Below, piece by piece: positions 7,462 to 16,700 of a DNA stretch of 64,000 nucleotides. Origin of the DNA: Ravibacter sp037191015 (GTDB lineage Bacteria; Bacteroidota; Bacteroidia; Cytophagales; Spirosomataceae); contig JBBCKD010000031.1 in NCBI GenBank assembly GCA_037191015.1, forward strand, positions 1 to 64,000, read 5' to 3'. Numbering within the stretch: position 1 is the stretch's first letter; each line of letters begins with the position of its first letter. The translations under genes and the position numbers were made by a program. The notes below the pieces were generated by a model that worked only from the letters and a program-made list of their open reading frames with translations, did not search any database and had not been told where the DNA came from.

Positions 7462-9801
7462 ATGAAAACAAAACTTCGCTCCCTTGCTGTTTTTATTTTG
7501 ACAGCGCTTTTTTTCGCTCCCGACGCGGCATATTGCCAGAAATACTGGCGGTATGGCCATACTGGCCCGATCCCGCGTCCGCCCAATCATGTCCTTCCCA
7601 CTCCGGCCATGAAACCTTGCCAGGAATGGGCAAAAAGCTATGGTTATTCGATTTTTCAGGGGCTAAGTGCCATGCAACCGACTTCCGATGGAGGCTTTAT
7701 TATGGTTGGAACCACCTATACCGGATCGAAATACGAGGTATTGTTGGTGAAAACCGATGCCAATGGTACCGAACAATGGCGAAAAACCTATAGCCGTCCC
7801 GACGCTATCCAGGTCGAAGCCTTGTCTATACAGCAAACTGTAGATGGGTATATTATGGCCGGTTCTATATGGTACTCGACCGGTGACAAGGACTACTGGG
7901 TACTAAAAACATATGCTGATGGCAATGTGCATTGGGAAAAAACCTTTGGCGGCGGCGGCTACGATGAAGGCTACTCCATCGCCCTGACAAATGACAACGG
8001 GTATATTGTAGCGGGCATGAACAGTTCTTACGATCCGGAAGTGGACGAAGAACTTTATGGCAACCGATACTGGTTAGTAAAGCTTGATAGCGACGGCGAA
8101 CCGGTCTGGACGAAAAAGCTGGAAGCCCAAATGAGGCCCTATTCCATTAAGCAAACGACCGATGGCGGATATATTATCGCAGGCGATTCCTATACTTATT
8201 TTAACCAGCAGCATCCGGACTTGAACTATGAAAATGCTTTTTTTGTGCTGAAACTGGGCGCATCAGGCGATTTTCAATGGCAGGTATCATTAGCTTTTGA
8301 TCACGGAAGTACCGCCTATGACGTCATACAGACCAGCGATGGCAACTATGTAGCAGCAGGCTTTATCACCACCCACGACGATCCGTACTACAATGACCGG
8401 AACGGGTTTGTCGTAAAAATAAACCCTACAGGCACCATCCTATGGCAAACACAGGTCGATTTTAGTCTGAACGATGAAATAAGGAGCATCAGGCAAACTG
8501 CCGATGGCAGCTATATGTTTGCCGGTAACACCGACTATACGTGGAATAACCGATATGGCATTTCTGACCCCAGCGACTTTTGGGTGGGACAGCTCAGCGC
8601 TGGCGGGCAGGTCCTTTGGCGGGGGGCGCTGGGCGGTCCGCGGGAAGATCAGGCCATGGCCATAGCGCCCACCAACGACGGCAGCTTTGTCATAGCAGGC
8701 ACTACGACTAATTCATCAGACCACAAGGGTTTTATGCTGATCAAATTAGAGGCCGGCTGCACGATACAACAGACCAACGGCCGCTACCGAAAAAAAGAGT
8801 ATCTAGCGGCATACGGATGGGACCGGAATGGCAGGAAAAGCTCCGCAAGATCTAGCGATGAGGGAAGCTCAACGGTTGTATTCCGCGACTCATTGAACAG
8901 GATCATGGCCACGGTTAGCTCTGCAGGTGAGAGCCCCATGGGAGGCGATGTCACCACCACAGTTTGGGCAGACCTGGAGCAGTCGCCCCGGTATGTGAGA
9001 AGGCACTATGAAATCATGCCGGACAACGACGCTGCCACGGCTACCGGCACCGTTACGCTGTATTTCGACCAAGCCGACTTTGACGCCTACAACGCCATGG
9101 TCAGCGCCGACAAAAAGCTCCCCATCAACCCGGGCGATGCGGCAGGCAAGGCCAATTTCAGGATTGTCAAATACAGCGGGACAAGCAGCAACGACGACGG
9201 CCTGCCGGACTCCTACTCCGGCGGCTCTACGGTGATAGACCCCGACGACCTCCAGATTGTCTGGAACAACTCCCTGCAAATCTGGGAAGTGACATTTGAC
9301 GTAACCGGCTTCTCGGGCTTTTTCGCCACCGATGCCATTACCTCCGAGTCGCCGCTGCCGGTTACCTTTGCCAGCATAGAGGCCTTTATCACCGAGGGCA
9401 TACTCACTGTAAACTGGACCGTGGCGACTGAAACCAACAACGCCTGGTACCTGGTAGAAACCTCTTCCGACGGGAAAAACTTTGAGGTCGCCAGCGACAG
9501 GATCCTATCCAAAGCCCCGGACGGCAACTCGGCGCTCTCCATGAAATACAGCTTCACCAAAAGCTATTCCCTGCTTCCGGGCATGGCGGCGCTTCTTTTC
9601 CTGGTGATCGGGTTTGGACGGAAAAGCAGGAAAATAGCAATATATGTCGCCATAGCGGGCTGCTCGCTGTTGGGTCTGTCCTGCAAAGAGCTCATGAAGG
9701 ATATCGAAAGCAGTCATGGCCAAAAAGTATACGTCCGGATTGTACAGGTCGACCAGGATGGCACAAGGAACTATAGCCGGATCGTTGAGGCAAAGCCTTA
9801 G
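7462..9801 (+). CDS. large secreted beta-propeller-like protein with unusual membrane-spanning tail
   Basis: 779 residues with a signal peptide (MKTKLRSLAVFILTALFFAP, cleavage near AYCQ). Residues about 55-435 hold repeats of about 50-60 residues of the form QTxDGxYIxAGxT...DxWxxKLxxxGxxxW, predicted to form a propeller. A middle domain follows, then an Ig/Fn3-like segment (SPLPVTFASIEAFITEG, TNNAWYLVETSSDGKNFE). Where the strands should continue there is a hydrophobic insertion (LLPGMAALLFLVIGFGRKSR, IAIYVAIAGCSLLGLSC), after which the strand KVYVRIVQVDQDGTRNYSRI completes the fold. No T9SS sorting motif (YPNP) is present. The role is probably at the cell surface. Confidence 0.75.
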   Translation: MKTKLRSLAVFILTALFFAPDAAYCQKYWRYGHTGPIPRPPNHVLPTPAMKPCQEWAKSYGYSIFQGLSAMQPTSDGGFIMVGTTYTGSKYEVLLVKTDANGTEQWRKTYSRPDAIQVEALSIQQTVDGYIMAGSIWYSTGDKDYWVLKTYADGNVHWEKTFGGGGYDEGYSIALTNDNGYIVAGMNSSYDPEVDEELYGNRYWLVKLDSDGEPVWTKKLEAQMRPYSIKQTTDGGYIIAGDSYTYFNQQHPDLNYENAFFVLKLGASGDFQWQVSLAFDHGSTAYDVIQTSDGNYVAAGFITTHDDPYYNDRNGFVVKINPTGTILWQTQVDFSLNDEIRSIRQTADGSYMFAGNTDYTWNNRYGISDPSDFWVGQLSAGGQVLWRGALGGPREDQAMAIAPTNDGSFVIAGTTTNSSDHKGFMLIKLEAGCTIQQTNGRYRKKEYLAAYGWDRNGRKSSARSSDEGSSTVVFRDSLNRIMATVSSAGESPMGGDVTTTVWADLEQSPRYVRRHYEIMPDNDAATATGTVTLYFDQADFDAYNAMVSADKKLPINPGDAAGKANFRIVKYSGTSSNDDGLPDSYSGGSTVIDPDDLQIVWNNSLQIWEVTFDVTGFSGFFATDAITSESPLPVTFASIEAFITEGILTVNWTVATETNNAWYLVETSSDGKNFEVASDRILSKAPDGNSALSMKYSFTKSYSLLPGMAALLFLVIGFGRKSRKIAIYVAIAGCSLLGLSCKELMKDIESSHGQKVYVRIVQVDQDGTRNYSRIVEAKP

Positions 9802-9843
9802 ATACCGGCTTTCAAAAGGCAGCGGGCCGCGAATTTCAGAAAT

Positions 9844-9899
9844 ATAATTAGCCACGAATGCGCGAATAGAAGGTAATTCGGGTATTCATGGCTAATTAT
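9844..9899. repeat. imperfect 24-bp inverted repeat (REP-like)
   Basis: Arms 9844-9867 and 9876-9899 differ at only a few positions around TAATTAGCCAyGAATrCsCGAAT. They flank an 8-nt loop in the gap between the secreted protein and ridA, which converge. It may serve as a bidirectional terminator. Similar GCCACGAATGC-type palindromes occur between genes in many bacteria (recalled, not checked). Confidence 0.65.
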
Positions 9900-10045
9900 A
9901 TTATTGCTCCTTTACCAGCCTTCAATCTATTTGGGGCCGGGTCGATGAATGCGTTTTTAAAGGAACGGATTCCTTTATTTTCAGCGCTTTCAGCTGAAAT
10001 AGCTCCTTCGGGCAATCCGGTCGGTTCCCTGGCCGGCGCCTATGG

Positions 10046-10441
10046 TCAGAAGACGGCAACTGCTTCGATTTCCACCAGCATTTCGGGTGTAAAGAGCCTG
10101 TTTACGCTGATCAGCGTCAGAGCAACATCGGTAAAATCGTACGTTTCCCTGGCCTTTTCGGTTCCGGCGATCAGGTCCGGCATCAGGGCGACATCCCAGT
10201 TCACCACATAAAAGGTGACTTTGGCTATGTCGCGTACCCCTGCGCCTGCGGAAGTACAGGCGCGGCCCACATTGACGAGTGCATTGGTGATCTGATCCGT
10301 CAGCCCCTCGGGCAGCGCTCCGTTGGGGTCGGTACCAACCTGACCCGAGATAAAAACGATCCGGCTGCCTTCGGCTACGGTCGCGTGGTAGTAGCCAAAC
10401 GGCTTTTCAGCCCCCTTGATGTTATGATAGGTAATCGCCAT
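10046..10441 (-). CDS. RidA/YjgF family protein
   Basis: 131 residues, the usual family size. It contains VFISGQVGTDPNGALPEGL, DQITNALVNV, the segment AGAGVRDIAKVTFYVVNWD, and ends MLVEIEAVAVF, matching RidA enamine/imine deaminases. The Arg expected near the active site in true RidA (C-terminal R of the RxxVE-type strand) is not evident, so the exact substrate is open. ATG start. It lies behind an AraC-type regulator on the same strand, 75 bp apart, which may control it. Confidence 0.85.
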   Translation of the reverse strand: MAITYHNIKGAEKPFGYYHATVAEGSRIVFISGQVGTDPNGALPEGLTDQITNALVNVGRACTSAGAGVRDIAKVTFYVVNWDVALMPDLIAGTEKARETYDFTDVALTLISVNRLFTPEMLVEIEAVAVF

Positions 10442-10515
10442 ATGTATTTTTTTTTAACAAAAATCAGAAATGGATGCTGTCAAAAATTGTAAATGGGCGA
10501 CATCGGAAAATTAAT

Positions 10516-11322
10516 TCAAAAATAAGAGGTCTGCCCGAGACAGGAGTCTGTTTGCCGGAGGACTTTAGGGGTGGTACCGGTGAAAATCGCCACTTCCTTT
10601 ATGAAATGGGACTGGTCGTAATAGCCGTATTCAAGGCCTAATTGCGTAAGGCTCGCAGGGGCATCCCGCTCGATGTCCCGGAGCACGGATTGCATCTTGA
10701 TCATCCGTGCGAAGCTACCCGGGCTCACTCCGACGGTTTCGAGAAATTTCCTTTCCAACTGGCGGACACCCAGGTTAACACTTTGGGCAAGTTCGGACAT
10801 TTTGATCATGCCCTTACTGTCGAGAATGCGTTGGACACAGTGTTCTGTCCGGGGATCCGGAATGCTGCTGACCAGGCCGGACAGAAAAGCTTCTAACAAT
10901 CCGATACGTTCTTCCAGGTTTTCCGTAGCATAGAGCTTGTCTTCCAGTGCGGAAGCTGCGCTCCCCCAAACATCCCGGATGTCGGTCAGCTGATTCGTGA
11001 ACTGGCTGACATTCCCGGTGACAAAGTGCCGGAACCCCTCCGGCCTGAATCTTACACCCAGGAAGCCAATACTCTCCATCGCCTCAACCTTCATCAGGGT
11101 CGTCATCTGCCCCTGGAGAAGGCATTTCCGGCGGATCAGCTCCTTTTTCCCATCACCATCGGTTTTATAAAAAGGCCCCCTGAAGTGAAAAACCAGCTCC
11201 GGTGTGCCGTCGGGCACCCGCCTCTTCGGAACCAGATGCTCCGGTTTTGTTTCCTCGACAAAATAGTAGCAGGAAATAAATCTTGCGAGTCGGGGGGAAG
11301 GAAAGAACAGGCTTACAGGCAT
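10516..11322 (-). CDS. AraC-family transcriptional regulator (DUF6597-type N-terminus)
   Basis: 268 residues from the ATG at 11322; a longer frame exists only with a TTG start at 11400. The N-terminal sensor part (PSPRLARFISCYYFVEE, VPDGTPELVFHF, IGFLGVRFRPEG) is the domain seen in many Bacteroidota AraC regulators. The C-terminal third has two helix-turn-helix motifs (SELAQSVNLGVRQLERKFLE and TQLGLEYGYYDQSHFIKEV). It is upstream of ridA on the same strand and may regulate that gene or itself. Confidence 0.85.
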   Translation of the reverse strand: MPVSLFFPSPRLARFISCYYFVEETKPEHLVPKRRVPDGTPELVFHFRGPFYKTDGDGKKELIRRKCLLQGQMTTLMKVEAMESIGFLGVRFRPEGFRHFVTGNVSQFTNQLTDIRDVWGSAASALEDKLYATENLEERIGLLEAFLSGLVSSIPDPRTEHCVQRILDSKGMIKMSELAQSVNLGVRQLERKFLETVGVSPGSFARMIKMQSVLRDIERDAPASLTQLGLEYGYYDQSHFIKEVAIFTGTTPKVLRQTDSCLGQTSYF

Positions 11323-11440
11323 CTCACGGGCGCTAAGGACACGACAACGGACTGGCGGATTGACGGAAGCCGGAAAACGCCGGACCCCGGTTGAACCCAA
11401 TACACAGGCTAAGTTACTAAAAAAGATTTCATCTCCCCCA

Positions 11441-12304
11441 CTATTTTATGGAACTTAACGCCTCTTTCACAGCATCTTCCAACGTTTCCAAATGTCCGCC
11501 GGCCAATGTTTTCAAGGTGTCGTCATCCGTTTCCAGCTCTCCCCTGGCAATCTCCACATCGATACCGGCAAAAAGCCGGGCCAACGGGGCAGGCAGGCCG
11601 GCATGTTCTTCCAGTACTTTGACATACTCCTCTACGGGAAGATCGATGTACTTGATGTCCTTGCCGGATTGCCTTGCGATTTCAGCGGCATATTCAGCCA
11701 ATGTAAACGATGCTCCGCCCAATTCGTAGGTTTTGTTGTCGTGTCCTTCGGTGGTCAGGACTTTGACGGCCGCCCTGGCAAAATCATTACGCGTAGCGGC
11801 GGATATTTTACCCTCTCCCGCACTGCCGTATACCGCTCCCGAATGAAGTACCCCGCCCAATGAAACCGTATGGTTTTCTATATACCAGCCGTTTCTCAAA
11901 AAGGTGTAGTTCAAACCAGATGCTTTCAGGTAGTCTTCCGTTTGCCTGTGCTCCGGCGCCAAAGCAAGTGTGGACACATCTGCCCGCAAGATACTCGTAT
12001 AGGCGACGTACGGCACACCGGCTTTTTTAGCCCCGTCTATCACATTTTTGTGCTGCGAAAAACGTTTGCCGATTTCACTGCTCGAAATCAACAAGACTTT
12101 TGAAAGGCCTTTCAATCCCTCCGCGACCTGCCCGGCATCTGTATAATCAAATGCGCGTACTTCCACCCCAAAATCTTTTGCTTTTTCCGGATTACGCACC
12201 AGCGCCACAATTTGATCGGCCGGTATGTCTTTTTTCAGATACTCAATTACTTTTTGCCCCAATTGCCCGGTTGCTCCGGTAACACCTATTTTGATTTGTG
12301 CCAT
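11441..12304 (-). CDS. NAD(P)H:quinone oxidoreductase-like SDR (QorB/NmrA type)
   Basis: 287 residues from the ATG at 12304, chosen because MAQIKIGVTGATGQLGQ places the nucleotide-binding Rossmann motif (GATGQLG) at the N-terminus. The pattern LVRNPEKAKDFGVEVRAFDY, LLISSSEIGKR, YTSILRADVS and TFLRNGWYIEN fits QorB/YtfG quinone oxidoreductases of the atypical SDR class. These reduce quinones in the cytoplasm. It is divergent from the HxlR regulator at 12673, which very likely controls it through the dyads between the two genes. Confidence 0.88.
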   Translation of the reverse strand: MAQIKIGVTGATGQLGQKVIEYLKKDIPADQIVALVRNPEKAKDFGVEVRAFDYTDAGQVAEGLKGLSKVLLISSSEIGKRFSQHKNVIDGAKKAGVPYVAYTSILRADVSTLALAPEHRQTEDYLKASGLNYTFLRNGWYIENHTVSLGGVLHSGAVYGSAGEGKISAATRNDFARAAVKVLTTEGHDNKTYELGGASFTLAEYAAEIARQSGKDIKYIDLPVEEYVKVLEEHAGLPAPLARLFAGIDVEIARGELETDDDTLKTLAGGHLETLEDAVKEALSSIK

Positions 12305-12345
12305 GTTATTTCGATAATTTAATGAATTAATAAGCTGCTCTTGTC

Positions 12346-12549
12346 TCAATTACATTCTCCATCCGGCGTACAAACGCTGCCCCCGGTAATTTCAAGCGTC
12401 GAAACAGGATTGTTTTTCCGCCATTCAGCAAATGAATGCGCATGGAAAAAGGTCTCTTCCGCCACATCACCCAGGCCTTTGGTCCCGGCAAGCCGGATAT
12501 CTGTACGTTTTATGGTTGTCGGTTTGTCCGCTGGTTTTATTTGACAAGG
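12346..12549 (-). other. leader region with a doubtful 60-residue ORF
   Basis: Between the minus-strand -7 box (12550-12557) and the oxidoreductase start there are about 245 bp. An open frame here ends with WRKNNPVSTLEITGG and a CTPDGEC tail and looks somewhat protein-like. Its only far-upstream start is a TTG overlapping the promoter. It may be a fragment of a lost gene; I would not call it a CDS. Confidence 0.3.
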
Positions 12550-12557
12550 CAAAGGTA
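12550..12557 (-). promoter_or_regulatory. -7 box of the oxidoreductase promoter
   Basis: On the minus strand TACCTTTG matches the Bacteroidota TAnnTTTG element. It faces the oxidoreductase gene, 245 bp upstream of its ATG. Confidence 0.5.
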
Positions 12558-12585
12558 CGGCATATAGTTACAGATATTACACCTG

Positions 12586-12617
12586 TTACCTATTGGTAAG
12601 TAGTTACCTTAAGGTAA
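12586..12617. promoter_or_regulatory. paired operator dyads for the HxlR regulator
   Basis: TTACC-TATT-GGTAA (12586-12599) and the perfect palindrome TTACCTTAAGGTAA (12604-12617) lie 18 bp apart centre to centre. A weaker TTAC-N5-GTAA follows at 12624-12636. They sit between the two divergent -7 boxes, the expected place for one regulator to repress or activate both genes. Confidence 0.7.
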
Positions 12618-12645
12618 TTAGATTTACGATAAGTAATTTATTCTA

Positions 12646-12653
12646 TATCTTTG
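12646..12653 (+). promoter_or_regulatory. -7 box of the hxlR-type gene
   Basis: TATCTTTG matches the TAnnTTTG consensus, 19 bp upstream of the ATG at 12673. Confidence 0.6.
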
Positions 12654-12672
12654 TTTCCGGTAATCAATTGGT

Positions 12673-13038
12673 ATGAAAAAGGAAAAAGTAGTCTTGCCAG
12701 AAGCTTGTCGCCAAAGCATCCAGGGCATAAAGGATACACAGGATCTGTTGAGCGGTAAATGGAAGATGACCATTCTGGGTGCGCTTTATTATAATGGCAA
12801 ATTCAGGTTTATGGATCTGAGCAGGCACATACAGGGGATTGCCCCGAAAGTCCTGTCCAAGGAGTTGAAAGACCTGGAAATGAACCACCTTATAAAACGT
12901 ACCGTAAAAGACACAATGCCTATAACGGTCGAATATGAATTAACGCCGTACGGAAAAAGCCTGAATAAGGTTATTTATGCCATGGGCGAATGGGGCATAG
13001 CGTACCGAAAGTCTGTGTTAGAGAAGGAAAGTAAATAA
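12673..13038 (+). CDS. HxlR-family winged-helix regulator
   Basis: 121 residues, the usual size. LLSGKWKMTILGALYYNGKF, RFMDLSRHIQGIAPKVLSKE and ELKDLEMNHLIKRT followed by VEYELTPYGKSL are the classic HxlR winged-helix pattern. Members often sense quinones or electrophiles through a Cys; here one Cys (residue 12, PEACRQS) is in the typical N-terminal position. It is divergent from a quinone-oxidoreductase-type SDR and flanked by clear dyads, so it is very likely a local, autoregulated quinone or aldehyde stress switch. Confidence 0.9.
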   Translation: MKKEKVVLPEACRQSIQGIKDTQDLLSGKWKMTILGALYYNGKFRFMDLSRHIQGIAPKVLSKELKDLEMNHLIKRTVKDTMPITVEYELTPYGKSLNKVIYAMGEWGIAYRKSVLEKESK

Positions 13039-13107
13039 TGGTTGCGCTGCCCTTCTTAGATGTTTCCCTCCGGTCTTACATATCGCCAGGGAGGACTTTC
13101 AGTATCC

Positions 13108-13129
13108 CCGGGGTCTCCCGGATTTTTTC
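13108..13129 (+). terminator. intrinsic terminator after the HxlR gene
   Basis: CCGGG-GTCT-CCCGG is followed by ATTTTTTC. It lies 70 bp past the stop codon. Confidence 0.7.
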
Positions 13130-13484
13130 ATGACTAAAAAACATCCTCTTTAGCTAATTTTAGCTTTTAGCCCCAGGTTGCTTTTTTTCTTATTCTTTTC
13201 TATAAAAGGCACACTATCGGCGCAGTATTCATTTAACAGGGGCGAGTTTTTACTCTTCCGTAACCTCTATCCATATTTTATGATTAATCTAAGGAAATAT
13301 TGCGGCGAGTGGTACAAAGTCCGAATTGCCTTTTTTTTAGTAGGTTAGCTGGATGCATATATATTATTTTGTCTATCAAATTAATGGACTTAATAATCTT
13401 AAACGCACCGCAATGACTTGTTGTAACTGTGTTCTTCAGACCACCCTGCCCGCTTTTGCCTTTTGAAGAGTTTGTCGCCGTCTT
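13130..13484. other. AT-rich stretch without recognisable genes
   Basis: I see no convincing ORF, RNA or repeat here. A minus-strand ORF covering part of it lacks any family motif and looks like a shadow. Confidence 0.4.
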
Positions 13485-13655
13485 TGAAAAAGCGGGGATA
13501 CAAGGGCCAGATACCGGATGCTCGCTCAGCGGAGGAATATCGGCAGAATCACTAAAGGAGCCATCAACGTCGATACCGGGGAGAGCTTCGAAAAAGAGGT
13601 TACCGGCAAGGTGAAAGTAATCTCCCAGGACGAGCTCATTACCAGGGTGTCTTAA
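13485..13655 (+). pseudogene. C-terminal remnant of an unknown protein
   Basis: A frame that opens only after a TGA reads RRNIGRITKGAINVDTGESF, then EKEVTGKVKVISQDELITRV and TAA. A second frame just upstream contains FEEFVAVFEKAGIQ. Both look like protein rather than chance, suggesting a frameshifted gene end. No start codon or family could be found. Confidence 0.3.
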
Positions 13656-13679
13656 TACAAATAATTTTTGAAGTAATAT

Positions 13680-13696
13680 CCTATAAAGTCTATAGG
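13680..13696. promoter_or_regulatory. 17-bp dyad upstream of susC (shared motif, site 1)
   Basis: CCTATA-AAGTC-TATAGG is a perfect 6-5-6 dyad ending 37 bp before the susC ATG. The same pattern recurs at 32724, 35884 and 38311. Confidence 0.6.
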
Positions 13697-13733
13697 AATA
13701 ATATTTTATATCTAAAATAAACACCCGAAAGAA

Positions 13734-16700
13734 ATGAAATTGAGATTTACGTGGTACACTGCCATTTTTTTATTACTGGCCTGGCCGGCGCGTACGTACG
13801 CCCAGCATAAGCTGACCGGAACAGTCAGGGATGAAGCGGGAGAACCCCTGCCCGGCGTCAACGTGATCAGCCAGCAGGCAAACATTTTTACGACAACTAA
13901 CCTGGAAGGGGTATACGAAGTGCAGATCAGGGATTTTCCAGTCAGGTTTACTTTTTCGTTTGTAGGGCTCAAGACTGAAGAGATCGCACTGGCATCGCTG
14001 CCATCCGGTCCACTCAACGTGGTACTGACCAGCACTAACAATCTCAACGAGCTGGTCGTGGTTGGATACGGACAACAAAGGCGCTCCGATATTACAGGCT
14101 CTGTAGCTTCCGTGCCGCTTGAGGTCCGGTCCCAGCCTGTCGCATCGGTGGAAAGGTTGTTGCAGGGCACGATCCCGGGAGTTGTTGTAACGCAGACATC
14201 CGGTCAGCCCGGCGGCGGAGTAAGCGTGCAGGTGAGGGGAAACAACTCGATCAATGCGGGTTCCGATCCATTGTATGTAATTGACGGATTCCCGATCAAC
14301 AATGACTACGGTGTGAACGATGCCGGTGTTACGAACGGTCCGAAGATCAACCCTCTGTCGACCATTAATACCGCCGATATCGAGTCTATTGAAGTGCTAA
14401 AAGACGCTTCTGCTACCGCGATTTATGGTTCCAGAGGTGCTAACGGGGTGGTTATTGTGACGACCAAGTCAGGTACAAAGAATAAGTCAACTATCACCTA
14501 TGACGGTTATTTCGGCGCTCAGAGTGTTATCAAAACTATACCGCTGCTGAATGCTGCCGAATGGTGGCAACTACGTAAAGATGCTGCGATCAATACCGGC
14601 CGGCCGGTTTCGTATCCTACTACTATCGGGTATTCGCTGGATACTGCCGGAGCCGGTACAGACTGGCAGGATGCAGCCTTTACACGTGCGGCTATCCAGA
14701 ATCACAGCCTGTCATTCCTGGGAGGAACCGAAAAAACGAGGATCGCCTTTTCAGGCAACTATTTCAGGCAGGACGGTATTCTTAAGAACACTGATTTTAA
14801 GCGCTTTTCGGGCCGTCTGAATCTGGAACACGAGTTGCGCCGAAACCTGGTACTTGGCGCTAACATCACAGTGAGCAATTCCAAAGCAAAGGTTGCTCCC
14901 GATAACATCGTATCGAACCTTTTATTAACACCTCCTGCATTGCCGGTTTACCAGGACGATGGCAGCTATGTGGTTGTGAGCCCGTTTGAATCAAGCCTTG
15001 CAAACCCTATCAACTCGTTGTTTAACCAGATCAATAATACAAATATAAACCGGGTGCTTGCCAGCACCTCGCTGGATTATACGATTATCCCGGGCCTGAA
15101 GGCACGTATACTGGTGGGAACAGATATCATTGACAACAAGCAAAACAGGTATTTGCCGAGCAGCACCTACGAAGGACTGGCTATCCAGGGGCATGCCTAC
15201 GTAGGGTCATTGTTTACTTCAAACTGGCTGAATGAGAATACGATCAGCTATGACAAGGAGGTAGGGAAATCCCGTATCAATGTAGTGGGCGGCTTTACTG
15301 CACAGGAATCGAAGACCGAAGGGGCTGTTGCGGTGGCATCAGGGTTTGCAAGTGATGCTTTTACCTACAACAACCTGGGACTGGGTATTACCAACCAGGT
15401 CCCCTCTTCCAGAGAAGAAAGCTGGGCGCTGGCCTCATGGCTCGGAAGGGTAAACTATGTTTACGACGACCGGTACCTGCTTACGGCAACACTTCGTGCA
15501 GACGGTTCATCAAAATTCGGAGCAGGAAACAAATGGGGGTACTTTCCTTCGGCAGCGATCGGCTGGAACCTGAGCAGTGAGCGGTTCTTCAGGGAAAACT
15601 TCCGTAAAATAGATCAGTTTAAGTTGAGGCTAAGCGCAGGATCTACCGGAAACCAGAGCATACCTTCCTATAGCTCTTTATCCCAGTTGGGCTACTTCCG
15701 GTATAATTTTTCAAACACCACTGTTTCGGGATACGCCCCCATCACGATCCCCAACCCGGCGCTTAGCTGGGAGAAAACATTTCAGGTCGATTTCGGTATC
15801 GATGCAGCATTTCTCAATGGCCGGATCAGCATAACGGCTGACTACTACTACAAAAGAACAACTGATCTATTGCTGGATCGCATTGTTCCGGGCACTTCGG
15901 GATTGGCCCAATTGGGCGGAGGGCAGATCGCATCCATTTATCAGAACCTGGGGGCTGTTTCAAACGAAGGATACGAGCTGTATATCAACTCAAGAAACCT
16001 GGTGAACCAGTTCAAATGGAACACGATCTTCATTTTCGGTCAGAATACCAATAAAATCCTGAGCCTTGGCGACGACGTCGACAACATTATTCCGGTAATT
16101 TCACAACCTTCTATTTTAAAGGTTGGCTACCCGGTGGGGTCGTTCATTGTATACCAGACAGACGGTATCATCCAGCAGGGCGATGAGGCGCTAACACCGC
16201 AGCAGAACAAAAATCCCGGAGGGCAGAAATATAAAGATATCAATGGCGACGGGCAAATCACCCAGGCAGAAGACCGGGTCCTGGTTGCCAACCAGCCCGG
16301 GGTCAATCTGGGCCTGACCAATACCTTTTCTTATAAGGGATTCGACCTGACTGTCTTTTTTCAGGGTGCCTTCGGAGCAAAATTGTACAACAATAACCGC
16401 GCTCAGCTGGAATTGGGAACCGGATATACGAATGCATCGAACGTGACGCTCAACCGCTGGACGCCTGCAAACACAGATACAGATGTTAAAGCTGCTTATC
16501 TGGATCCTGCGATTACCATCTCGGACAGGTTTATTGAAGATGCCAGCTATATAAGGTTGAAAAACATCTCGTTCGGTTACAATATCCCGTCGTTCGTGCT
16601 AAAACGGCTGGGCCTGACCAACCTGCGTTTATACGTCCAGGCCCAGAATGCCCTCACCTGGACCAATTATTCCGGATTCGACCCAGAGGTAAGCCGTAAC

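Noticed and set aside
9888..10211. 107-codon plus-strand ORF
   Set aside because: It overlaps the inverted repeat and is antisense to ridA; no protein-like pattern.
13284..13724. 146-codon minus-strand ORF before susC
   Set aside because: The opposite strand has a more protein-like gene end here, and the ORF covers the susC promoter and dyad.
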